Source: Anomaloglossus baeobatrachus (Eukaryota; Chordata; Amphibia; Anura; Aromobatidae). From it: a DNA stretch of 64,000 nucleotides. This document shows positions 22,135-33,792 of the stretch, one piece after another; position 1 is the stretch's first letter; every line of letters begins with the position of its first letter. The position numbers and the translations under genes are program-made. The stretch spans positions 509,326,869 through 509,390,868 of the forward strand of contig NC_134354.1 of NCBI RefSeq assembly GCF_048569485.1, written 5' to 3'. The notes under the pieces were generated by a model. That model was given only the letters and a program-made list of their open reading frames with translations, was not told where the DNA came from and made no database searches.

Positions 22135-22261
22135 GTGCAACAAGAAGGGGATCACCATGAATACCAATATTTATTGACAAATAAGCACAGACAAAAGTGG
22201 ACCAAACAACATGTTAAAAACAATAAAAAGGCACAAAAGCCCCTGAAACAGCAATGTGCAG
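22135..22261. repeat. Left arm of a widely spaced inverted repeat
   Basis: CACAGACAAAAGTGGACCAA, ACAACATGTTAAAAACAATA and AAAGGCACAAAAG are matched in reverse complement at 28255-28370. The two arms bracket about 6 kb of nested insertions. They may be the termini of one DNA element or two opposite copies of one repeat. Confidence 0.6.
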
Positions 22262-23216
22262 TAGTGCCGCCCCAGCAGATGTCGAACTGCTCGGATCCGG
22301 GGTTCCTGTGGCTCGAGGGTCTCCGGACCCGGGGGCTTGCAGCCACTTCAAATGTAAGGGGATATTTACAGAGGATGAATGTTCGTGACGCCACCTGTGG
22401 GTTGTGGTAAAGGGGAGTACCGCCGCTGCCGATGGGAGTACCGGGGCAGATGGTGTGGGACAGCCAGATGTCAGTCCCTCCGCAGGTAGGGAAGGCCCCG
22501 GACAGTGGGGATTTGGTGAACAGGTAGCTTGCTTGACCTTGGGAAGCAGGGTGCAGGGGTTGGATTACTCACTGCGGTAGTCGTGGTGTTGGATCAGGTG
22601 AATTAAGCAAACACTCACACAAATGGTAAATCAAAGTCTCTAGGCACCGCAGTCTCTACGGGGGAAGCCCGTCCAGGTCCCGCTCCCACCAGTGTCACTT
22701 GGTAAGTCCGGAGCCCCGCCCCCGTGCACAAATTGTTTAACAGCTGTGGCCCCTTGGCTTGAAGCTTTCAAGGCCCCACCACCCGTGTGTGTGGCAGCTG
22801 TGCTCTTGGTGGCTGGCACTTGGGATTTCAGTGGCTTGTGTGTTTTGGAGAACCCTATCCCCCGCGTTGTGTTTGCGCCTCCAATCTCTGAGCTCTTAGG
22901 GAAAGTTTATAAAGAGACTATCCTCCACAGGTTAATTATCAGGTTGCTAGAAGCTACTCCCCAATCTAGGGTCCTGTACCCTGCTAAGCTCGGAACCGGT
23001 AAGGTGGCTGGGCTTTCTGGTGCCAACAGTCTTCCTAGACTGCGTCTTTTACACTCCTGTCCAGTGTTCCTAATACTGGTCCCCGACTCCTGTGGTCCCA
23101 GAGGTCTCTCTCTCTCTCTCTCTCTCCTCTCCCTCCTCTCTCTCCTCTCTCTCTCTCTCTTTCTCTCTTCTCTCTCTCTCTCTCTCTCTCTCTGTCTCCG
23201 ATCCGCTCAACTCTAA
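22262..23216 (-). mobile_element. LTR fragment
   Basis: In reverse orientation it aligns with the solo LTR at 35128-36264. Shared words include CCGGACCCGGGGGCTTGC, GGTGGCGTCAC, AGGATAGTCTCTTTATAA and the GAGCTC near 22890. The LTR's outer 5' part is missing beyond a long CT tract. No target duplication can be assigned. Fossil. Confidence 0.7.
23103..23196. repeat. (CT)n microsatellite
   Basis: Almost uninterrupted CT dinucleotides with a few TC-rich breaks. It lies at the truncated end of an LTR fragment. The Ser/Leu-rich and Arg/Glu-rich frames over it are composition artefacts. Confidence 0.9.
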
Positions 23217-23660
23217 TCATAGACTTTGAAACAGTTGGTGATTGTGACCCTCATTTCTAACTACAGTGTCAAAGATGCTGAGAGACTTGTCTTTTCACTG
23301 GGCTGGGTTTTTTGTGAACAGCTGAAGAGATGGGACGGACGGCTGTTCACCATATCTCCCCTTCCAGCTCTAATCCATATGGATAGAGATATCGCTACAT
23401 AGATATATATTTATACATACCTAGATTTATACCTTAAAAAATTGCATATTTTATACATATATTATACACAGATATCTGATACATATATACTTTAAATTAT
23501 TATATATTATTAGCACATATATACCATACATATATACATCACAGCTAAATACATAGATATATACAGTAATTTCTTAATATGATAAACATAGATGATAGAT
23601 ATATAGATTGAGGAGACATTATAGATACAGATATACATAGTTTACCCGTACATACATACC
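23217..23660. other. AT-rich spacer
   Basis: Mostly ATATAC/ATAGAT-rich sequence from about 23380 to 23640. No gene or element end is recognised. Confidence 0.5.
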
Positions 23661-23994
23661 GTATTTTTCGGACTATAAGATGCACCGGATCATAAGACGC
23701 ACCCTGGTTTTAGAGGAGGAAAATGGGAAAATAAAATTTTAAGCAAAAAATGTGGTCATGACACACTGTTATGGGGCAAGGATCTGCTGCTGACACTGTT
23801 ATGGGGGTAATGTCCTCAAATTCTCTACTAAGGTACCCCATCCTGGAAATGATCCTCCTGCCTTATATATGTACCCCATCCTGGTATATGCCCTTACCCT
23901 GCTATATACTGACATCCTGCTATATACCCCCATTCTGCTATATGCCTCCATCCTGATATATACTGCCATCCTGATATATACTGCCATCCTTATA

Positions 23995-25645
23995 CAGTTA
24001 GGTCCAGAAATATTTGGACAGTGACACAATTTTCGCGAGTTGGGCTCTGCATGCCACCACATTGGATTTGAAATGAAACCTCTACAACAGAATTCAAGTG
24101 CAGATTGTAACGTTTACTTTGAAGGTTTGAACACAAATATCTGATAGAAATTATAGGAATTGTACACATTTCTTTACAAACACTCCACATTTTAGGAGGT
24201 CAAAAGTAATTGGACAAATAAACCAAACCCAAACAAAATATTTTTATTTTCAATATTTTGTTGCAAATCCTTTGGAGGCAATCACTGCCTTAAGTCTGGA
24301 ACCCATGGACATCACCAAACGCTGGGTTTCCTCCTTCTTAATGCTTTGCCAGGCCTTTACAGCCGCAGCCTTCAGGTCTTGCTTGTTTGTGGGTCTTTCC
24401 GTCTTAAGTCTGGATTTGAGCAAGTGAAATGCATGCTCAATTGGGTTAAGATCTGGTGAGTGACTTGGCCATTGCAGAATGTTCCACTTTTTTGCACTCA
24501 TGAACTCCTGGGTAGCTTTGGCTGTATGCTTGGGGTCATTGTCCATCTGTACTATGAAGCGCCGTCCGATCAACTTTACGGCATTTGGCTGAATCTGGGC
24601 TGAAAGTATATCCCTGTACACTTCAGAATTCATCCGGCTACTCTTGTCTGCTGTTATGTCATCAATAAACACAAGTGACCAAGTGCCATTGAAAGCCATG
24701 CATGCCCATGCCATCACGTTGCCTCCACCATGTTTTACAGAGGATGTGCTGTGCCTTGGATCATGTGCCGTTCCCTTTCTTCTCCAAACTTTTTTCTTCC
24801 CATCATTCTGGTACAGGTTGATCTTTGTCTCATCTGTCCATAGAATATTTTCCAGAACTGAGCTGGCTTCATGAGGTGTTTTTCAGCAAATTTAACTCTG
24901 GCCTGTCTATTTTTGGAATTGATGAATGGTTTGCATCTAGATGTGAACCCTTTGTATTTACTTTCATGGAGTCTTCTCTTTACTGTTGACTTAGAGACAG
25001 ATACACCTACTTCACTGAGAGTGTTCTGGACTTCAGTTGATGTTGTGAACGGGTTCTTCTTCACCAAAGAAAGTATGTGGCGATCATCCACCACTGTTGT
25101 CATCCGTGGACACCCAGGCCTTTTTGAGTTCCCAAGCTCACCAGTCAATTCCTTTTTTCTCAGAATGTACCCGACTGTTGATTTTGCTACTCCAAGCATG
25201 TCTGCTATGTCTCTGATGGATTTTTTCTTTTTTTTCAGCCTCAGGATGTTCTGCTTCACCTCAATTGAGAGTTCCTTAGACCGCATGTTGTCTGGTCACA
25301 GCAACAGCTTCCAAATGCAAAACCACACACCTGTAATCAACCCCAGACCTTTTAACTACTTCATTGATTACAGGTTAACGAGGGAGACGCCTTCAGAGTT
25401 AATTGCAGCCCTTAGAGTCCCTTGTCCAATTACTTTTGGTCCCTTGAAAAAGAGGAGGCTATGCATTACAGAGCTATGATTCCTAAACCCTTTCTCCGAT
25501 TTGGATGTGAAAACTCTCATATTGCAGCTGGGAGTGTGCACTTTCAGCCCATATTATATATAGAATTGTATTTCTGAACATGTTTTTGTAAACAGCTAAA
25601 ATAACAAAACTTGTGTCACTGTCCAAATATTTCTGGCCCTGACTG
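23995..25645 (-). mobile_element. Tc1-like transposon, copy B
   Basis: Same family and same length (1651 bp) as copy A, in the opposite orientation. Ends read CAGTTAGGTCCAGAAATATT at the left and its near reverse complement at the right, flanked by TA at 23993-23994 and 25646-25647. Confidence 0.95.
24250..25286 (-). pseudogene. Tc1-family transposase, frame-shifted
   Basis: Two frames, 25286-24735 (183 residues) and 24717-24250 (155 residues), match those of copy A in length and nearly in sequence. Differences I see include N/K and E/D in the first helix region, GRPRM/GCPRM, GTGSL/GTWSL and DATKL/NAVKL. The same frame change occurs after KPAQFW, before the WTDET motif. MDNDPKH and NPIEH are intact in the second frame. 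Inactive as it stands. Confidence 0.9.
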
Positions 25646-25763
25646 TATATGCCCTTATCCTGCTATATACCCCCATCCTGCTATATGCCCCCATCCTGAT
25701 ATATACTGCCATCCTGATATATAGTGCCATCCTGATATATACTGCCATCCTTGTAAATGCCCT

Positions 25764-26894
25764 TGTGACGCCCTGGACTAGCCAGGTAGTCAAATACATA
25801 CCAACATACACACCCCCACCCTAAGCAGTTACAACAGTCAGACAAAAACCCTTGTTGCATCCCTCCAGGGCCTGATGTCCACACCAGGTGGGGCGGAGCC
25901 AGGCGGTTGGCCCCACCCACCGAGGACTTCACAGGCCTGGAAGCGGGAAAAGTGTGAGTTGAGTCTTGGTGGTGAAAGTGAGAGGAGTAAACACTTGAGG
26001 TGTCTGGGTAGGAGCCCAGGCACTGAAAGCAAGGTTGGCAGACAGTGGTGGCCATCTGCAGGAGTTGGTGGAACTCCGCAGAGCCGTAAGGATCGGGGTC
26101 GGGCGTCGGCCGGCCGCTACCGGACCGGGGAACGGAGTGAAGCTAAGCACACAGGCAGGGCCATCGGACCCCGACCAGGCTTGGAGCCGCTGTCAATAGT
26201 CAAATCCGAGTGTGACAGGAACCCCAGGGGTTTCCTAACAACCAAGTCCCGATTGAAGGCAACCGTCCTACCAGAGAGGATATACAGCCACCGCCACAGG
26301 CTAGAGATCCAAGGGCCAGCGCGTATGGGCAAAACGGGCTCCTACGGCACCTATATGCCGGGGAGTGGACTACCGGTGGGCAACCACAGGAGTCAGAACA
26401 TTTCTAAAAGGTGCAGGGAAAGACAGCCACCATCAGCCGTCCGGGGAGAGCACAACAACAACACTGCAGCCGGCTGCGGGACCCGTCCATCTGGCTGTTT
26501 TGGTTTACCAACGACTCTGTCAGTGATTGTCTGAGTGAGTACACCAGTGCCGTCCGGCACCGCGCCGCGCAGTCCCTGCACCCCAGCCATCCGGTATCCC
26601 CGTTACACCACCGGGCCCCAGGATCACCAACCCCCTACCCACGGAGGGGACAACATCCTAGCTGCACCTTACCATCTCTCCAGGGATCCCCGTTACCAGC
26701 AGCGGTGGTGCCATCATCACCACGTCCCGTGGGTGGCGTCATGAACAATCTCCCTAACCTAACCATCCCTTTTCACTCATGGGCGAGGAGCGCTGCTCGA
26801 GTCCCCGGGTCCGGTCCACCGCTCGAGCCACCGAGCAGCAGCAGCAGAAGCTCCGGACCCGAGCGTGGTGAGCGCGTCCCCACCGCCCGCGACA
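25764..26894 (+). mobile_element. Solo LTR
   Basis: It opens TGTGACGCCCTGGACTAGCC and ends CCGCCCGCGACA. CCCT lies outside both ends (25760-25763 and 26895-26898). Length 1131 bp. It carries the PBS-like word TGGCGTCATGAAC at 26734-26746. Closer to the 17480 family than to the 52278 family over its first 20 bases. Fossil. Confidence 0.88.
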
Positions 26895-27717
26895 CCCTTA
26901 TCCTGCTATATACCCTCATCCTGCTATATGCCCCCATCCTGATATATACTGCCATCCTGATATATACTGCCATCCTGATATATATTGCCATCCTTGTATA
27001 TGCCCTTATCCTGCTATATACCCCCTTCCTGATATATGGCCTGTATCCTGTATCACACAAAAAAAAATAAACATGTATACTCACCTTTCCTTGCTCCATG
27101 CAGCATTGCTCCTCCCCCTGTCTGTGGCGGCAGCAGCGCCGCTGATCTGTGTGGAGCAGTCACGGTCACTTCTCTGCAGCACCGCTCATCCTCCCATCTG
27201 CCGGTCAGCTGACCTGCGTGACTAGCGGCGCGCACAGCGATGACATCATTACTGTGCTCACCGCTCTCTACACAGATCAGCTGGCCGGCAGATGGGAGGA
27301 CATCGCGATGCTGCAGGGGAACAGTGAGTATTCCATCCTTATTCACTGCCCCCCGCGCTGATAATGATGCGTGGGGAGCAGTGAATACAGCCGCACATGA
27401 TCACTCCAGGCTGTAGTTGCCAGGGGTGATCACGGCCGGCTGTTTACTATGCGCGCACCCCCCACCCATCATCCCGCCCACCTGTCAGCGCCGGCATGAG
27501 CGCTGAGAGATGATGGGCAGGATGATGAGGGTGCATATGTAATGAGCGGGCCCACGTGGTCACGGCAGGTGCTGCTACAGCCTGCTCATGCACCCGATGG
27601 CCCGCTCCACCGCAACACCCTCATTCCCCGCAGCCCTATAGTCTGACCATAAGAGGCACCCCCCTCTTTCCCCCAACATTTGGGGGAAAAAAGTGCGTCT
27701 TATGGTCCAAAAAATAC

Positions 27718-28254
27718 GTAAATAATATATTTACATCAATATACCTAATACATAGAAATAGCATATAATAACATTTCCATTTATTGTCTTTATGTTACTG
27801 TTATGTAAAAGAAAGAAGCTTTGCCATTATTTTTGACATGGTAATAAATTGTATCCTTTCATTTCCTTTGTGTTTTTTTGTCCACTTTGGGAACGGACAA
27901 TCACACACACATCAAACTACACAAAACAGCTTACAAGAGACAATATAGTGTAAACACACACAGCACACAGGGAAGACACCACATAATGAACACAGCTCAA
28001 GAAACACTACACCAGATACCAATATACAGCACACAACTAGGAAGAGACAGTGCAGAGGGATGACATACAACAGATATATTGGAAAGTGCAAACCATGTGA
28101 CACATGTCCACTGCTCCTGTCAGCACCACTAAGCATACACAGATGTCCATTTCTCCGCCTATTTCTAGTAGTATGTAATAGTGTGTATATACAATTATAC
28201 ATTGCTGTTTCATGGGCTTATGCACCATTGTCACTTATGAGGGTTGAGAACCAT
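27718..28254. other. Spacer inside the inverted-repeat pair
   Basis: AT-rich DNA then CA-rich segments (27890-28040). No gene recognised. Confidence 0.4.
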
Positions 28255-28370
28255 GTATTCACTAGCCTTTTGTGCCTTTTAATTGTTCTTAACATGTTGT
28301 TTGGTCCACTTTTGTCTGTGCTTATTTTAAAAAAAAAATTGATATTTTTTCATGGGGAACCCCCTCCTTG
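28255..28370. repeat. Right arm of a widely spaced inverted repeat
   Basis: CTTTTGTGCCTTTTAATTGT and AACATGTTGTTTGGTCCACT followed by TTTGTCTGTGC are the reverse complement of 22180-22250. Confidence 0.6.
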
Positions 28371-28696
28371 ATACACCAGCCCCATTATCCTTTTATGTAC
28401 AAGCTATTGACCTGAGCAGATGCGGGCATATCATTAGTGCAGCCTGTGCAGCCGCCCACTTCTACCTCCAAAGCAAGGGAAATTGTGCATAATTATGAGC
28501 TATAAGATGGCAAAGATTCATATACTGTTCTTGCACAAAGGCCTCTTCTGTGTGTATCTGCTATTGGACCTGAGCTCATCCCCCTTTAGCACACAGCACT
28601 GGTCATGTACTGACAAAGGAATGTGTGGAAGACAAGTAAAAGGTAGAGCTGTTTGGACTCAAGTCTGCACTGATATTTTTGGTTTGAGGCATCTTT
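28371..28696. other. Unassigned spacer
   Basis: No coding or repeat feature recognised. Confidence 0.35.
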
Positions 28697-29460
28697 AAAG
28701 GGAACCTGTCAGGCCCTGTATGCACCCAGAACCAAGAGCGGTTCTGGGTGCACATTTGTAATCCCTGCCTATAGTAGCATAAATAAAGGGATCTTTAGAA
28801 AAAGTATTTCTAAAGATCCTTTATGAAATGCTAATGAGACCAGCCACTAGTCGCAAAGGTGTTACTTCCCTTAGCTAGTCTGCCCCCTTAGCATGTAAGC
28901 ATGCCCCTGTGGGAGTGCTAACATGCTAATGAATGCACAGCGTCAGATGCATAGACGCTCACCTCTCTGCTGTTACCGTAGCCGACACTGGTTTTCGTCT
29001 CAGTGTGCATGATCATACATCCTCGGACTTCCGGTCATGAGTACTATAAAGCCGGGTGTATGTGTCTCAGCTTAAAACTTGTGTAGTGCGCATGACCAAA
29101 AGTCCTGGAACTTCTGATCATGCACATTGACCCTAAGCCTAGCATTCTGAGGTGGTGCAACAGACACAGGTACATGCGTCACTGCCGATGATGATGCTGG
29201 GCAATGGTCATTGAATAGCAAGGTAGCACGCCCCTGTGGGCATGCTAACATGCTAAGAGGGCGAAATGAGCTCAGGAACTAACCCTTATGACTAGTCACT
29301 GACCTCATTAGCATATCATAAAGGATCTTTAGAAATAATTTTTCTAAAGATCCCTTAAACTATGCTACTAGATTTTGGAACAGTTAGACAGCGATTAGTA
29401 ATATGCACCCAGAACTGCTTGTGATTCTGAATGCATATTGCACCTGACAGGTTCACTTTG
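28697..29460. mobile_element. Foldback DNA element, ~0.76 kb
   Basis: The arms pair in order: AAGGGAACCTGTCAGGCCCT with CACCTGACAGGTTCACTTTG; ATGCACCCAGAACC with its direct partner near 29402; AAAGATCCTTTATGAAATGC with ATATCATAAAGGATCTTTAG; GCCCCTGTGGGAGTGCTAAC with GCCCCTGTGGGCATGCTAAC region. The loop (about 28940-29220) has no gene. The ends resemble those of the 4296 and 51081 repeats (AAAGGGAA-CTGTCA). Confidence 0.75.
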
Positions 29461-29607
29461 AAGCACTTTTTTATTTCACTGCTAGAGTGCTCCTTTAAAC
29501 CTTAGTCCCCTGATCCAGTATTATACTCACCCAGCATTGCTCTGGTTGCGGGGCACCATCTTGTGATCATACCTCCTGAGTGGCCTGATCTCAGAAGTTA
29601 CGACACA

Positions 29608-30562
29608 AGTAGAGATGAGCGACTACCGTAATATTCGTGATCGCTATACTCGTAATGAGTAATATTCGTGTATTCGTTCCGAATAGCTAGTACAATACAA
29701 GTCAATGGGAAATGCAAGTAATTTTTTTGCTGGACCCAACAAAGATGTCTGGGTGCTTGAGGAAAAGGCTGAAAGTGATGAAACTGAATGGGGAGAGCCT
29801 GGAGAATATGCCTGCATGCATTTCTGACCCATATATGCTGTCTGGGATCCCCTGAAGCCACACGGAAGAAGTTCCATGTGGTTTCAGTCTATCGGTGCCC
29901 CTGCAGCCTTGCAGTGACTCACACAGCAGTGTGCAAGCAACTGCAGGATGATGAGCGCCTAAATCAGGAGGTTAGCTCAGATCATTACCAGCTATGATAA
30001 TCTCCGCTGAACTCGTGACATCAGCGCTCGTCACTGACTTCTATGATGCCGCGTTTTCACATCAGGTCTCTCGGAAGGCCCGAGACTGTGACTAGTGGTG
30101 ACGTCATGGGCTCACGGGGCAGTTCACATGAGAATGCGGTGGCCATGGAACTCAGTAACAAGTGCTGACCTCACGAGTTCATGATGTCAGCGCTCGTTAT
30201 GCCCTGCAGTGACCTGGCCTGACCTAATGATGTTAGCTCAGGTCACTGCACTCCTCTCCCAGCCAGTGGGGAACATTCTATTCTTCATTGACTGGGACAT
30301 TAAGTATGGTATGGATTGTCGTGGGACCCCCTTATTGGATTACGCCAGACCCGGATTTGTTTTTCTTTTCAATAAATTGGTGAAAGAGGGAATGTTTTGG
30401 GGAGTGTTTTTTCAAATAAAATTTTTTTTGTTTTCTTTTTTTTTTATTACTGACTGGGCTAGTGTTGTCAGGTATCTGATAGATGCCGTGACATCACTAA
30501 TGCAAGGTCTTGATACCAGGAGACATTACAAAGCTGGTACCAATTCCATATATTACCCCGTT
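29608..30562. mobile_element. hAT-derived non-autonomous element (left part)
   Basis: AGTAGAGATGAGCGACTACC matches the hAT terminus TAGAGATGAGCGAGC of the element at 38811. Near 30365 it shares CAATAAATTGGTGAAAGAGG with the hAT-derived repeats at 13440 and 37310 (opposite strand). The right end is not found before the LTR at about 30563. Confidence 0.5.
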
Positions 30563-31715
30563 TGTCACCACACCAGGTCAAGGGGATGAGCTGGGGCGAA
30601 GCACCAGGATTGGTGCATCTAATGGATGTGACGGGCCCCACGAGGTCTGGGGGGGTTATTCGTCACCGGGCCGGTGTAGGGGGTGGGATGTCACAGCAGC
30701 CTGGCCTGGTTCTGTGACCCCTGCGGTGTAAATGAAGATTGATGAAGGAATATTTACAGGGGAATTTGTATTCGTGACGCCACCTGTGGTTTGCGGCTAA
30801 CATAAGAGCCGCCACTGCGGGAGGTTTCCTCTAGGGTAGATGATAGCGCAGCTCGGTTGGTGCAGCTTTCCACAGGCAGAGCTCAGGTCCCAGGGACGTT
30901 GGGAGTAGTAGTCTCCGGCTACTGTGCAGCTAAGGCGAGGGTAGGGTGCGGGAAGGATTGGACAATACAGGGGTTGCAGTCAAAGTTCTTTACTCACTGA
31001 AGTATCACTGCCTCTGGAGTGCAGGGTCCCGCCGTCATGGGCTTCAGCCGATCCCGGATATTTCGGAGCTCAGAGCCGGTGCTTTTCTCTGTAAGTCCTT
31101 CCTCCCTGCGCTGTATGTGTGAGTCTCTGTGGCTTGAAGCCGCATAATGACCCTCTGTCTTGTATTGGCTTTGGACCTGTCCCGTATAGCAGCAAGCGTG
31201 AGTCCTGTATTGGTGCCACTCTTTAGTCAGGCTCCTGGCTCTAGTATGCTGCTGTGCCCCGGGCACTTTGTGTGGGCCAGAAGACTTGAAATCTTCTGCC
31301 CGGCGGATTCTGCTGGTGGGACTTGAAGTATCCACCCAGCCTCGGGTTCCGCACCCTGCTTTCTGCACTCGGTTCTGAGGGAGCTATGGCGCAGCTCTTT
31401 CCCCAGCAACCGTAGTCTCCCCTCGCCTCACTTGTTTCCTGTCTATCACCGTTTTGTCTGAGTATGTGTCACCTTACTCCCCAGTATCTAGCTCCACACC
31501 CCAGGTTGCTGAACTAGAGGGCAGGAGGTACACTACTTTAGTGATGGCCACCCCCCAGGCCCTACCCTAGCCCAGTCCCAGTGGGAGGGCAACTGACTGT
31601 GTGTTATATGGATTGTGGTGGTTACTGGCAATGACCTCTTCTGTACCCGGGATGGATACCGCACCTCTGGTGAGGTGCAGTACCCTGTGGCTACTGAAGC
31701 CTCAGGGGCGCCACA
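30563..31715 (-). mobile_element. Probable solo LTR
   Basis: Reverse-read it starts TGTGGCGCCCCTGAGGCTTC and carries TGGCGTCACGAATA at 30769-30782, close to the PBS word. The far end (TGTCACCACACC on the plus strand) is approximate, and I see no clean 4-bp duplication. A more distant member of the LTR group. Fossil. Confidence 0.55.
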
Positions 31716-32192
31716 GATATGCTATTTCTGGGGCGGCTGCAACCTGCTATTTTTAGGCTGGGGAGGGTCCAATTACCATGGACCTCCTTAGTCTGAGAAT
31801 TTGAGGCCACAGCTGTCCGCATTATCTTGGCTGGTGATTCAATTTGGGTGGGACCCCACGTTTTTTATTTTAAATTATTTATTTACTTTAAAATAACAGC
31901 ATAGGGTGACCTCTGTTTTTGATTACCAGCCAAGGTGAAGCTGCCAGCTGTGGTCCGCAGGCTGCAACCGTCTACTTTACCTGAGCTGGCTACAAAAAAT
32001 AGGGGGGACCCCAAGTCGTTTTTAATTATTTATTTTCTTGCCAAATACAAGGCTATGCAACCTTTAGTGCCACATGAAAGGCACTAAAGGGTGCAAAATT
32101 ACAAATTGCAGAGAAGTGGGACATTATATTTCTATATCTATCTATCTATCTATCTATCCATCTAGCTATCTATCTATCTATCCAGCTATCTA
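31716..32192. other. Spacer with a (CTAT)n microsatellite
   Basis: The microsatellite runs from about 32128 to 32190 with two CATC/AGCT interruptions. Tc1 copy C begins right at its edge. Inverted GGCTGGTAATC-like words lie near 31830 and 31920. No gene. Confidence 0.6.
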
Positions 32193-33790
32193 CAGTGCCT
32201 ACAAGTAGTATTCAACCCCCTGCAGATTTAGCAGGTTTACACATTCGGAATTAACTTGGCATTGTGACATTTGTACTGTAGATCAGCCTGGAAGTGTGAA
32301 ATGCACTGCAGCAAAAAAGAATGTTATTTCTTTTTTTATTTTTTTTTTTAAATTGTGAAAAGTTTATTCAGAGGGTCATTTATTATTCAACCCCTCAAAC
32401 CACAAGAATTCTGTTTGGTTCCCCTAAAGTATTAAGAAGTATTTCAGGCACAAAGAACAATAAGCTTCACATGTTTGGATTAATTATCTCTTTTTCCAGC
32501 CTTTTCTGACTAATTAAGACCCTCCCCAAACTTGTGAACAGCACTCATACTTGGTCAACATGGGAAAGACAAAGGAGCATTCCAAGGCCATCAGAGACAA
32601 GATCGTGGAGGGTCACAAGGCTGGCAAGGGGCACAAAACCCTTTCCAAGGAGTTGGGCCTACCTGTCTCCACTGTTGGGAGCATCATCCGGAAGTGGAAG
32701 GTTTATGGAACTACTGTTAGCCTTCCACGGCCTGGACAGCCTTTGAAAGTTTCCACCCGTGCCGAGGCCAGGCTTGTCCGAAGAGTCAAGGCTAACCCAA
32801 GGACAACAAGGAAGGAGCTCCGGGAAGATCTCATGGCAGTGGGGACATTGGTTTCAGTCAATACCATAAGTAACGTACTCCACCGCAATGGTCTCCGTTC
32901 CAGACGAGCCCGTAAGGTACCTTTACTTTCAAAGCGTCATGTCAAGGCTCGTCTACAGTTTGCTCATGATCACTTGGAGGACTCTGAGACAGACTGGTTC
33001 AAGGTTCTCTGGCCTGATGAGACCAAGATCGAGATCTTTGGTGTCAACCACACACGTGACGTTTGGAGACTGGATGGCACTGCATATGACCCCAAGAATA
33101 CCATCCCTACAGTCAATCATGGTGGTGGCAGCATCATGCTGTGGGGCTGTTTCTCAGCCAAGGGGCCTGGCCATCTGGTCCGCATCCATGGGAATATGGA
33201 TAGCACGGCCTACCTGGAGATTTTGGCCAAGAACCTCCGCTCCTCCATCAAGGATCTTAAGATGGGTCGTCATTTCATCTTCCAACAAGACAACGACCCA
33301 AAGCACACAGCCAAGAAAACCAAGGCCTGGTTGAAGAGGGAAAAAATCAAGGTGTTGCAGTGGCCTAGTCAGTCTCCTGACCTTAACCCAATTGAAAACT
33401 TGTGGAAGGAGCTCAAGATTAAAGTCCACATGAGACACCCAAAGAACCTAGATAACTTGTAGAAGATCTGCATGGAGGAGTGGGCCAAGATAACTCCAGA
33501 GACCTGTGCCGGCCTGATCAGGTCTTATAAAAGACGATTATTAGCTGTAATTGCAAACAAGGGTTATTCCACAAAATATTAAACCTAGGGGTTGAATAAT
33601 AATGAATGACCCACACTTTTATATTGAAAATGTATTAAAATTTAACTGAGCAACATAACTTGTTGGTTTGTAAGATTTATGCATCTGTTAATAAATCCTG
33701 CTCTTGTTTGAAGTTTGCAGGCTCTAACTTATTTGCATCTTATCAAACCTGCTAAATCTGCAAGGGGTTGAATACTACTTCTAGGCACTG
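32193..33790 (+). mobile_element. Tc1-like transposon, copy C (second family)
   Basis: Ends read CAGTGCCTACAAGTAGTATT and AATACTACTTCTAGGCACTG, flanked by TA (32191-32192 and 33791-33792). 1598 bp. It belongs to a different family from copies A and B and shows much less decay. Confidence 0.95.
32560..33581 (+). pseudogene. Tc1-family transposase, one premature stop
   Basis: The preferred start is MGKTKEHSK at 32560, as in Sleeping Beauty-like proteins (MGKSKE); an in-frame ATG lies 9 bases upstream. Two helix-turn-helix regions cover residues about 10-45 and 65-110. The catalytic triad is present: LWPDET (first Asp), FQQDNDPKHT (second Asp) and NPIENLW (Glu). GGGSIMLWGCF is also intact. An in-frame TAG at 33460-33462, after KNLDNL, cuts the last 39 residues. 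The same frame then reads KICMEEWAKITPE...GYSTKY to the TAA at 33579-33581. Without that stop the protein would be about 340 residues, the family length. I see no other break. Confidence 0.92.
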
Positions 33791-33792
33791 TA

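Larger units (their letters stand above)
23870..27050. repeat. CATCCTG-ATATA minisatellite, split in three
   Basis: Units of about 17-20 bp (CCATCCTGATATATACTG, CCCATCCTGCTATATACC) occur at 23870-23994, 25646-25763 and 26895-27050. The Tc1 copy and the solo LTR divide what was one array. Confidence 0.85.
23661..27717. mobile_element. DNA transposon with CGGACTATAAGACGCAC-type ends, hosting two insertions
   Basis: The left end reads GTATTTTTCGGACTATAAGA and the right end, reversed, GTATTTTTTGGACCATAAGA. The next bases (T/C)GCAC also match. This is a widespread vertebrate repeat end; I do not assign its superfamily. The original element contains a GATATATACTGCCATCCT-type minisatellite and a GC-rich right part (27085-27640) with inverted words around CTGTGTGGAG. 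Tc1 copy B (23995-25645) and a solo LTR (25764-26894) are inserted into the minisatellite. No transposase is seen, so it is non-autonomous. Confidence 0.7.

Noticed and set aside
22692-23216. 174-residue frame ending in Ser/Leu repeats
   Set aside because: Runs over an LTR fragment and a CT microsatellite.
27556-27768. Host coding exon near 27.6 kb
   Set aside because: The stretch is the GC-rich right end of a DNA transposon that finishes at its inverted repeat near 27717.
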